64,000 bases of DNA, from positions 372,001 through 436,000 of the forward strand of contig BQMF02000284.1 of assembly GCA_027922465.2 (NCBI GenBank), written 5' to 3'. This document shows, in pieces, positions 21,590 to 31,414 of this stretch. The DNA is from Turritopsis dohrnii (Eukaryota; Cnidaria; Hydrozoa; Anthoathecata; Oceaniidae). The translations under genes and the position numbers were made by a program. The notes under the pieces were generated by a model. It was not told where the DNA came from, did no database searches, and was given only the letters and a program-made list of their open reading frames with translations. Numbering within the stretch: position 1 is the stretch's first letter; each line of letters starts with the position of its first letter.

Positions 21590-22730
21590 CCTCCATGTTT
21601 GTTTTTGTGTTTCGCAACTTACAAACAAAAAATTGCAGTATAAGCATTTTTTACGGAAGACAAATTACAGACCGGTGAACTGGTCCTTTTACGACCCCTT
21701 TAGCTTATTTTTGACAGTTATTCACGGCTCCTGGCCAGAGAGATGGGTCTGCTAAAATTTTCAGTCTGGTGACGGCTATATCTTTCATTCACTGTTAAGG
21801 GGTTAACCTTATCATGCTTAGTGTTACAGATGGAGCCTAAATCCTAAAAGCTGCTCACATGCCTCTGTGAGTGCACCTGAGATTTTAAACACAATCTTTA
21901 CTAATGTGAAAATCATAATTGTGATATATAAATCAAAGGTTTTAGTGTCTTAAAACATGTGCTATTATAAATTAGGATCCCCAGTAGATAAGTTGTTAAG
22001 AATTTGGTAAACATTAATAATGTTGATAAGTTTAACTAAATTTAACTAATACGAATAGAAGTTGAAACTGTATCTTGAGTTGAATCGAAAATACAGGACT
22101 TTTTGGTCATGAGTTTACATCTACAAAACTTGTATATCAAACTAGTCATCCCACTAGAAAATTGTGCTATGCAGAACTATACAATATTACATTGTTTTCT
22201 GATTCTCATTAAATTAAGCAATTTGTATACGCGTTATTGATCGAATCAATAACACAACATTCATCACGGCCACAATAATAAAGAATAGCCTTCTTTGATC
22301 CTGAATAATTTATCTACAAGATATCATAACAAACTTGTCACTGTAAAGAACATCGCGTTCTAACAAGCATTTGAATATTTTTTCAAAAGCTAACACATGC
22401 TCTTGAGTATTATGGAAGTTTACAGCATCATAATAATGAAAGGTTTGCTCTCAAGATAAGGCTTAAAAATAAATGTGCTCAGTTTAGTAAACATGCTTTT
22501 TAAAAAGTTTGGACAGTAAGATGAAAAGAAAAAACAAAACAAAATAAAACGAAAGTCGGTGTTTTGGTAGTATTCCTTCCCTGCTTTACGCAGATTTACA
22601 AAAATGCAAACCTGAGACAGTTCGAAGGATTTTAAGTTCTCATGAAGGATTGAAGCTACTTTATTCTTGTAAAAGGATGTTTAATTTCAGTTCAATTGAC
22701 AACTACCAATATCATAACGTGTGTGGACTT
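21590..22730. other. Gene-less stretch
   Basis: Only short chance frames occur. I see no inverted termini, tandem repeats or splice-linked frames that I could defend. Confidence 0.5.
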
Positions 22731-23058
22731 AGTATAGCTCACTTGGTAAGACGGTTGGCTTGTAATGCAAGGGTGATAGTTGGTAGTGGTTCAAATCCTG
22801 GCGCTGTAGAATGCTAATGTGATATGAAAAAATAACATATGCAACGAAAGGTATAATGAGATAGATATGTGCATGATGTGATGTAATGAACATGTGCCTC
22901 AAGAACATAAATAAAACCACAATCACCTATCAGTCTAGTATGTGCAAGTTCTCTGCCTTAAAATGTAAGGCATGCATTCCTGGTGGAGGCCCACATCAGT
23001 GAATAACACTGCCAGTTCCCCCTGGCCTCGTTAAAATAAAAAAAAAAAATAAAAAAAT
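22731..23058 (+). mobile_element. tRNA-derived SINE
   Basis: The head has an A-box (tagctcacttggtaagacgg from 22735) and a B-box (ggttcaaatcc at 22788-22798), spaced as in a tRNA. The anticodon-loop region is ggcttgtaatgcaag (anticodon TGT, so possibly tRNA-Thr-like), with a degenerate acceptor stem. A non-tRNA body follows (including ccagttccccctggcctcg). An A-rich tail ends at about 23058. The pairing defects and tail argue for a SINE rather than a working tRNA gene. Confidence 0.7.
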
Positions 23059-23830
23059 TTGTTTTGTTTACTTTTTTGTTTCAACTCGAGGTATTATATA
23101 TACAGTTTCAACTCCAGGGGAATCTACAGTATGGCAAATCATGAGCAGGATCCTTAGGAATTAACATAGCAGGTATGATCATCAGGAGTAAACAACATTG
23201 ACATTAGTAAACAATATATGTCAGAAAATCACTGATGTAAAATCAAATGCATTCCTCTTACCTGTTTTGATCTTAAAGTTGGCATTTCAAATTATATCAC
23301 ATTATATAACTAAAAGAAACATTTAAAAACACAATGTTATTTCATTAAAAGACACCTAAATGCAACAATAATCTTTAAAATATATAGTCTTCCAAATGTC
23401 TCTCATATTTCAAATGTCGTACATCACTTCGCTTCCTTTGGCACAGCCATATTGGTTTGAGCTGGCAAATGCATTACTTTTAACCATGTATTTTACAAAA
23501 CCCAATTATTTCCTCCATATATGGCCTGAATATAACCAAATTTGGCTAAAAGATAGCTGTATCAAAACCTTCCAATAATCAGAATCCTCCAAATAGATAT
23601 ACGCCCACATATTAGATACACACCAAAAAATAAATGTTGTCCACTTAAGTGCAGATTTTCAAAATGGGGCACATATACATGACAAAAAAATAACAGTTGA
23701 TTAGCCTGTGTTTTTACGGACAAATCAGTCTTGGAATTGTTTCACTTAAAGGAGGTAACTTGGGATGTCCACATAAGGGTGTTTCAGTTGCTAAAAAATA
23801 CATTTATATTGAGTAAATCTTGAGTAAACG

Positions 23831-23872
23831 CTAAGTGGACATTAAAAATGGACATTAAAAATGTCCACTTAG
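23831..23872. repeat. Palindrome in a GTCCACTTA-repeat patch
   Basis: CTAAGTGGACATT (23831-23843) faces AATGTCCACTTAG (23860-23872), a 13-bp perfect stem. Further tgtccacttaa or tgtccacata copies lie at about 23640, 23767, 23879 and 23921. Together they may be the remains of a small MITE family. Confidence 0.5.
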
Positions 23873-23939
23873 GAAACATGTCCACTTAACTCAATTTTTT
23901 TTCTAATAAAATGTCCACTTAGGTATTATTTAATGAAAT

Positions 23940-24160
23940 ATATATATATATATATGTAATCAGAAAAAAACTAATGCATAGTACAAGCTTTCGAGTTATT
24001 CTCTTCGTCAGGTAGTTTTACAAAATGCTTTCGGGTGTATAAATACAAATAATACAGTTGAATGATTTTAAAATTTAAAATGGACCAATAAAAATTCAAT
24101 AAAACTAAAAGAAACCTGTGAATCACATCAAGTATTACACAAAGATTAGTTAATGTTCAA
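23940..24160 (-). mobile_element. Penelope-like element 3' tail fragment
   Basis: The minus strand contains ctgacgaagagaataactcg followed by aaagcttgta. This is the ctgaNga...cgaaa arrangement found at the tails of the Penelope copies elsewhere in the window. It starts beside a short (TA)n run. No coding part is left. Confidence 0.4.
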
Positions 24161-24422
24161 TATTTGTTAAAGAAGAATACTAGGACCGTTACGAAACCAT
24201 TGTTTAAAAGACAAAATGCGATATTAATTATTAAGATATGCACAGTTACTATTTTATGAACAACAGAAAGTTGGCCCAATGGACCAATATGTAGAGAAAA
24301 TATAAAAAATAGAATAGAAATACGAAACAGAAATATAAAATCAGCTAATGATTGTCTCTCCATCACAATGCTATAAAGGCTAAAGTGTAGACACTAAATA
24401 AGCGATATACACGCTAAAAGTG

Positions 24423-26068
24423 CGCAAAATTTTTGGGAAGTTCTAACTTTTTTTGTTATGGTTTAAAGTTTTCTCGTAAAAATGTTTAACTTGAAAATGT
24501 TTTCTCAGGAATAAAAAATTCGCAAATCAAATAATTTTAACTATTCTTTTCTAAATTTGAGTAGATTTGGATAGAACCACATAACGCTATGAAATGTGAA
24601 GCAACACCCACATGCCACCGACTCTATCTCATTATCAAGTAGTCATTATCTTTTGTGTAGTATATCTATATATATTAAGCCGGTTTGGGAGTGGAAATAG
24701 TTAATGAGACATAAGACATTTTATCCCCATAATATTGAAACATAACCATTCACTCAGCCACAAATACAACTTTCCTAGACTTTCCTAAACTACCAGAAAC
24801 TCATAAGTCATAAACTAAGCATAATTAACCTATGCGTCATGCAAAAATGTTTATTGGTTTAACCAAGCATTTAATAGGCAATAGTTTCATTCGAAGATCC
24901 AATTATGTGAATGGTATTTAAACGTAACAGTGAGGATAAGGGTGAACTTGTTGAAATTCGCAATCACTCATCAAATCAAACGGCTGTTTTTTCTTTGAAG
25001 GTCATTTCGGTTGTATGAAAATATATTTTCAAATACGTCATTACACATTATGTGTTTCCGAAATATAAAAACCTATCGAAACAACTAAAATCGACCTCTT
25101 AAGAAAAACATAAAAACTATAACCTCCGCAAGAGCAGCGATGAAGCACAGATAATGATAAATACCGGAGGCTTTCAAACTCCGACGAAGTCTTTATGTAG
25201 TGACTTCTGACCCTTATCTTCTAATGTAAACATAACAATGATGTGCTAAAGACAGATATTTAACATCAACAAAAATTCCGTAGTTATCATTTTCACTTAC
25301 ATTTAATATTGGTAAATCCCAATAAAGTATCAAGACGTGATAGCACGCCAGAATGATAGTTAAAACATGAAATCATATGCTAACAAAAATAAAAACAAGA
25401 AAAGAACGTAATCGGAACGTAAAGAGTACAGAATGAAAAGGAGGAAAGAAAAGCTTGTTCAAAATGTATAAAAATGAATAAAAAGAAATGAGGGGTGTTA
25501 AATCGAGTATTGTCAAAGACAATGTTATTCATACTTCTTCTTCCTTTGTCGTTCGTAGTTAACTCGGGTTCTCAGCAGCGGAATGCTAAATCTTTCAAGT
25601 AGACCGCTTCCTTTCAATAGACTTTCAATTCTTTTCACGCTTAACGAGCCACCCTGGATAATTTCTTTCCCATGTTTGCGCAAAGTCTATAAATCTCTTT
25701 TGCTAAATAGGGATCGTCTTTGCATGGGAGACAATCTTTGTGGGCTATGCCATATGCGCAGTTTATCGTAGATTTTGCGGGGAGATGCGTTAACATTTAC
25801 TTCATCCATTTTCTCCTTGACTTTGCAATAATGTATTTCTTCGTCGCTATTCAACATTGCCTTCAGGTCATCAACCTCATTTTTTGACCACATTTTTCTC
25901 TTCGTTGGCGTTAAGAATTTCGAATCCACATGACCATGAAACAGCTCTGTTACGACTTAGTACCAATTGTGGAAGATTTCTCCATTTTTCTCAGATAGTA
26001 ATGTTCATCTGCAGTCCTCGTGCTATGTCCCATTGCATTCGCAGCCTCTTCCAGGAACATGCTGTGTC
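24423..26068. repeat. Long direct repeat, copy A
   Basis: This matches 57310-58802 in the same orientation over its whole length. There are scattered substitutions, and copy A has an extra segment of about 175 bp (about 25345-25520). It contains the 3' non-coding part and the 3' coding end of the SET/recombinase gene. It is therefore the 3' portion of a repeated element that begins or ends at 24423. Confidence 0.85.
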
Positions 26069-27813
26069 ATTTTCTCAATCCCGTACTAGCAAATTTGCAG
26101 ACGATATTGGCAGTTACATTCTTCGGGATGACTTTGTCTCGAAAATTTCATGTACGCTCCCAACAGAGATGAAAGCGTTTGCTGATATCGCCAGAAGAGA
26201 CTTTTTTGCCCGCCCAACTTAAAAACACACAATCTGATTTCGGCTTCGTTTGATTACGTGCATAATAAACGTATATTTTCAACCGGTTGTAATTTTCAGC
26301 TGACAAGGTCACTTTGGCTGGCCCATAGGCTTCTACCGTTTTATGATTCCAAACGTTGATAATCATTTTAGCATCTTCAATTTCTTTTGCGGCCTGAAAT
26401 TCTTTTATGGTCATGTTTGCTGTTACACCGGACCGCTGCGCAATCGTGTAATGAATAATTGTGTATAAGTGGTCTCTTATAAGACAATATTCTCCGGCTC
26501 AGTTTGTAGCTATTATTTTGATTCAGCAATTCAATCAATGAAAGTGCCTTTGTAGCATTTTCACTCCTCTCGTAAGTATCAACTTGTTCTTTCCCAACAA
26601 GCCTTTCCTGGTCGTCGGCCATAGGTTTTGAAGGTACATCCAGACCAAAAGCAGTCCTATCAACAATTCCATCGGAAGGGGCCTTGCATGATGGTAAAAG
26701 AGATGATTTTGAAGGTACATCCAGACAAAAAGCAGTCATATCAACAATAGTGTCCTTCTTGTTAAAAGGAAATGATTGATCCTTGATAAATCTTGAGGCA
26801 GTTTGAACTTTCATTGCAGGAATGTTTAGATCATTGTGTATATCAGAGCATTCGGTTACAACTGACGCGTCATTTGTTTTGGCTTCACATACAAATATCT
26901 CTCCGCACAGCAATACAAGTGGGCGCAAGCAGGACTCCTGTAATAAATGATAATGAAAAGAAATTGATTTCATAAAACAACTTTTTTATTACCAAATGAA
27001 ACTGGTTAAATTGAAATTAGATTAAGTCTAACGTACAAGCTTTCTCCATGACATTTCATTTTCACTTTCACCATAATCATACCTATCAACAGAGCTAAAC
27101 ATGAATATCTAATAACCAAATATTCATGCTGAAAAACCATCAAAATCAGTAGAATACCTGATCTCAGTTCCACTTGAAATTGGCTTTGTTGCAAACAAAC
27201 AAAGGTGAACTGCATTAGAAACAACTAGTCTTTTCATACGCGCATTTGCAAACTCAGATGGGGAATCTTCATCATTTCCCCAAATGATTGGTTCTCATTA
27301 GTAGCATCAATACTATAACAAAAATATCTTGTGGTTTATTATCATGCTAATAAACAAAATCCCACTAGTCATATATAAACTCAGCTGAATTATACCAGAA
27401 TGATTTTCCATAAACATCCTTAAGTCCATGGTAAATGAAGTTTCCTTGTTGTGTTTTCTCATATTCTGTGGCTCGTATCTGAGCATCAACTTCACTTATA
27501 CGTTCACCTACAGATGAAATGTTCTCACAATAAGTCATGTACAAAAAAAGTTGCGAAACTTAATTGTCGCAAGCAGCTTTAACTGATAAAAGTCAAAAAT
27601 TTTTGAATGCATAAAATCCTGTAAAATACATAAATTGAAGCAATGTCAAACAATTTCCTCTAAGGACATCATTCTAAATGAAAATGCACCCACTTTATGA
27701 ATTCACTGATTTTTGTCAATTTATGGACTGACACAAGACAACTAATAGATGGCAGGCAATTCTACGTGGGGCAAAGTAACAAGTCTTTGGACAGTTGAAG
27801 GTAACAGTTACTT

Positions 27814-29442
27814 AAAATAAAATAAACCAAGAAAACAAACAAGACAAGAAATTAAAAGAGCGAAGCTTTTCGACTATATTGTCATCATCAGGCTCATGTA
27901 TAAATGTACAAATTTCAGTAAAAAATAAACTTTATTTAAGCTAAAAATAAGGTAATTGGGTAATTAAAGAAACAATGAAAACATTAAAACGTTAAAAGAA
28001 ATTTAAAAGGTAATTATTGCTACATATATACAAGTAATAGGAATCTATGTTACACCATTTTTAAAAAGAATAAGGTTATTTTCCTTCTGAGGATTAATTA
28101 ATTTAGGTCGTTTCATTGAAATAATATATGATTCAATTATTCTTCTTAGTCTCAAGTTAATAGGAGCGGTCATTAAAATGCTACCCGTGAAGAGGTGGTT
28201 AGGGAATTGCTGAATATGACGTGCTGGCTCGGAGTCTTTCTTTGGGTTGTTGTGTTCGTTCCACCTCGTTTGGACGTTTCGCTTAGTTTCACCAATATAG
28301 TTAATTCCGCACGAGCATACTACCTCGTAAATCTTACAAGAGGGGTGAGGGTTAGCATCTTTTGTTTGGAATAATTGTTTGACCTTTGTTGTTTTCCACT
28401 TTATAATTAAGTCAAAACACAGCCCTCAGTACTTCACCAGATGGAACGGTCACAACGTCGATATATCGGAAACCAAATAAAGTCCCAACACATTGGTCGT
28501 CAAAAGTGCCGAAAAGATACAAAAGAAATACCATCAACGGTGATTTGAATCGTGCCTTTCGTATTTCCTCCAACTTCGAAGCGGAAAAATCATCTATACG
28601 AGACCGATACAATTCAGCAGGATACCCAACTCGTTTCACTGAAAGTGTCATTCGCCAGTTTACCGACAGAATTGAAGAAACATCAGATTTAATTATTCCA
28701 GATTTTCTATTCAAAGAACCAAAAAAGCTGCTTTTCCTGGAAATTCCCTTCTGCCCCGAAAATGAAATCACTTTGAAACGTTTCCTGAAAAAGCTCGAAG
28801 AATTTACTGGTGCAAATTTTGACTTAATTATAAAGTGGAAAACAACAAAGGTCAAACAATTATTCCAAACAAAAGATGCTAACCCTCACCCCTCTTGTAA
28901 GATTTACGAGGTAGTATGCTCGTGCGGAATTAACTATATTGGTGAAACTAAGCGAAACGTCCAAACGAGGTGGAACGAACACAACAACCCAAAGAAAGAC
29001 TCCGAGCCAGCACGTCATATTCAGCAATTCCCTAACCACCTCTTCACGGGTAGCATTTTAATGACCGCTCCTATTAACTTGAGACTAAGAAGAATAATTG
29101 AATCATATATTATTTCAATGAAACGACCTAAATTAATTAATCCTCAGAAGGAAAATAACCTTATTCTTTTTAAAAATGGTGTAACATAGATTCCTATTAC
29201 TTGTATATATGTAGCAATAATTACCTTTTAAATTTCTTTTAACGTTTTAATGTTTTCATTGTTTCTTTAATTACCCAATTACCTTATTTTTAGCTTAAAT
29301 AAAGTTTATTTTTTACTGAAATTTGTACATTTATACATGAGCCTGATGATGACAATATAGTCGAAAAGCTTCGCTCTTTTAATTTCTTGTCTTGTTTGTT
29401 TTCTTGGTTTATTTTATTTTATTCAACATGGCGAATTTATTT
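27814..29442. mobile_element. Fold-back Penelope-like retroelement insertion
   Basis: Two 5'-truncated Penelope copies lie head to head. A plus copy covers about 28425-29425. A shorter minus copy at 27823-28420 mirrors 28835-29418 nearly perfectly. The whole unit is flanked by the 12-bp direct repeat TAACAGTTACTT at 27802-27813 and 29443-29454, so it entered as one piece. It sits in the intron between SET exons A and B. Both tails carry ctgatgatgacaatatagtcgaaaagc, resembling the hammerhead-ribozyme core described for Penelope elements. Confidence 0.85.
28506..29189 (+). CDS. Penelope-like element C-terminus with GIY-YIG endonuclease
   Basis: A 227-codon frame lacks the reverse-transcriptase part because of 5' truncation. 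The start shown is only the first possible codon (GTG) after the break. The N-terminal part (D-L-N-R-A-F-R-I-S-S, A-G-Y-P-T-R-F) is the linker typical of Penelope proteins. The C-terminal part is a GIY-YIG nuclease: C-K-I-Y-E-V-V-C-S-C-G, N-Y-I-G-E-T-K-R, R-W-N-E-H. In a full element this domain nicks the target DNA. The remaining frame is undamaged, which fits a fairly recent insertion. Confidence 0.8.
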   Translation: MPKRYKRNTINGDLNRAFRISSNFEAEKSSIRDRYNSAGYPTRFTESVIRQFTDRIEETSDLIIPDFLFKEPKKLLFLEIPFCPENEITLKRFLKKLEEFTGANFDLIIKWKTTKVKQLFQTKDANPHPSCKIYEVVCSCGINYIGETKRNVQTRWNEHNNPKKDSEPARHIQQFPNHLFTGSILMTAPINLRLRRIIESYIISMKRPKLINPQKENNLILFKNGVT

Positions 29443-30622
29443 TAACAGTTACTTCAAAACTATTTGACCATAAGAAATTGTCCACATTTATTAGATTTTT
29501 TATGCCCCTTCATATTTAATGAAATTCATGTAACCAATTTATATTTTTTATGACACTTCTTTCTCAATACAAAAATCTTAACAGAAAGTAATGAAAGTGC
29601 AAAATACATAGAACGTAAATTAGTGCTCACACATCCTTCTTAAAGCATACACAAGCAGATAAAGCTTAACACAATTATTAGCAGCCTCTCTAAAAATAAC
29701 TAGGACAGCAAAACATAGCAAAAGTAGTTATAGGAAAGATACTTACCCCTATATGCAAGAATGAATTCTCCTTCCTCTATTTCACATCCTGTAAACACAC
29801 CAAATCCTGAAATAGATTTCATACATTAAAAGGAATCTAAATAAAGTTTTCTTTCTTGGTTATAGAAGGAACAGCAGTCAATATTTCTTGACCTTGATGA
29901 TGACAGTTTTAACTCCTAACATGAATGAAATTACACTACTGCCACTAGGATTCTGTATATATCAGTTATCTCTCTTAGAATACCTTTACCTTAGTTTTCT
30001 GAAGGAGCTATGGTGAGGTTGATATAAAACATAGCTTTCCTCTTATAATTCTTAATATTCCATAGTTGGTTTTATTAGATGTTACAGTAACAATAAAAAA
30101 AGTAACAATAAAAATCAAGACAAAGAAAGGTATCTAAAAAGTTATGATTAAATAATGCTGTTATAGAATGCTAAGAATAAAACATAACAAACAACTTATT
30201 ATTCTTGGCAATAATCTTCAGGTCCTTAAAGCATAGAATCAAATTTGATAGCTGCAAAAGTTATTTACCAGATCATTTACATACCTGGAATCATGATATG
30301 AAATATCAGCGAAAGCAAAAGTGAATAAGCAAAAAAATTGATGAACACATTTTCATTAATAAGCAATTCTGCATTCTTCTAGCACAAGTTACTCTATTAA
30401 ATAGCTGCTTTTAAATTACATCCATATTTATCAGATAACATGAGAAGTTATTGTAGACAGTACAAGCTTTAATTAATCTGAGCTACTTTACATAGAAAGA
30501 ATACAAACTTATCAGAAAAAAGATATTGGCAAAACTTTTATCACATCAGGTAATAACATTATCATAAGGCTATAAAATGACATTACATTAGAGTTAGCCA
30601 ATAACAGACCTAAAGGTGAATA
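29443..30622. other. Intronic/non-coding DNA around SET exon A
   Basis: Apart from the 60-bp SET exon (29747-29806) I see no coding sequence. At 30559-30620 one unit of the 'ataaggctataaaatgaca' satellite-like repeat ends exactly at the Helitron 5' terminus. Confidence 0.5.
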
Positions 30623-30934
30623 TCTATATACTAATACGCGCTCTGCATCCGCTTTTTTCACGCTTTCACTCTCTAAAATTTTGGGTCGTTTTTGCCGTCA
30701 CTTATTCATAAGGTGTTTAAGACCACGGTTAATATTTTTCTACGATTAGTAAAGGACAGATACCTTTACATTGCATTTTATTTTTATCGTTTCAAACGTT
30801 TTGTAAACATAGCAACTAAATTTGTTCAAAATGTAAACAAATTCATTTTCGTATTGAAAAGTGAAGGAGGTGATTACTCAAACAATAAAAAAAAGAAAAA
30901 GAAAAGAAAGAAAAGAAAAGAAAAGAAAGCGAAA

Positions 30935-31174
30935 GCCAGTAAAGTTTATGAGGTAAGTTTGCATTGTTGTTTATTTCGATAGAAATGAAATGGAAAATGA
31001 AAGTGTCTTACTTTAATTCTTATTCAGAGAAGCAGAAAACAGAAAAAGAAACAGAAAAAGATTAAAGAGTAAAGATTAAAGCCAGTAAAGTTTACGAGGT
31101 AATTTATTATTGTTGTTAATTTCGGAAGATGATTTATGGAAAATGAAAGTGTGTTTTTATGATTCTTTATTCAG
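30935..31174 (+). repeat. Duplicated exon/intron-like unit in the Helitron 5' region
   Basis: The segment gccagtaaagtttatgag followed by gtaagt...ttattcag (30935-31027) recurs 146 bp downstream (31081-31174) with about 85% identity by eye. In each copy a donor-like and an acceptor-like site are preserved. Lysine-rich low-complexity sequence precedes it. Confidence 0.5.
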
Positions 31175-31414
31175 AATTGATATAAAGCAGAAAGTTAAAA
31201 AGAGTCTGACGATATTTTAAGAACAGTTCAGAGTTTTCTCAGGTGATTGTTACAATGTGTTACAGTTATGTTTTTCTTTCATGAAACCTATATTTTAATT
31301 GCGTTTTTAATTTTCATAAAAGTCAAACTTTTATTTTATTCAGGGTTGGGAGTTAATCAACAATTTGGTAGTTATATTTATTCTAAAGTTTCCTTATTAT
31401 TACTACTGTCTGTC

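Larger units (their letters stand above)
25687..29806 (-). pseudogene. SET-domain + tyrosine-recombinase-like gene, broken
   Basis: Minus-strand exons splice cleanly in sequence. A, 29747-29806: G-F-G-V-F...L-A-Y-R-G. B, 27396-27507: G-E-R-I-S-E, G-N-F-I-Y. C, 27158-27312: C-I-D-A-T-N-E-N, then a frame-breaking deletion, then H-L-C-L-F-A. D, 27037-27082: R-Y-D-Y-G. E starts at 26937. A-D make a SET lysine-methyltransferase domain. E runs through a linker and, after a frameshift near 26460, into a recombinase-like region: E-H/N-H-K-T-x-x-x-Y-G-P-A-K-V, S-S-G-D-I-S, S-T-G-L-R-K, and M-G-H-S-T-R-T-A-D-E-H-Y-Y with a candidate Tyr nucleophile. Two TGA stops and a frameshift precede a Myb-like tail (M-W-S-K-N-E-V). 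The 5' exons are not identified. The recombinase call is less sure than the SET call. Confidence 0.65.

Noticed and set aside
22731..22805. Functional tRNA gene
   Set aside because: The acceptor stem is not properly paired, and a SINE-type body and A-rich tail follow.
28412..28855. Minus-strand 147-codon frame
   Set aside because: It is the shadow of the Penelope GIY-YIG frame on the plus strand.
30692..30982. Lys-rich 96-codon frame at the Helitron 5' end
   Set aside because: It is driven by an aaagaaaag low-complexity run; no protein family or start context.
31247..31414. Upstream 56 codons as part of the Helitron protein
   Set aside because: Hydrophobic and AT-driven. The family-like sequence begins at the internal Met at 31415.
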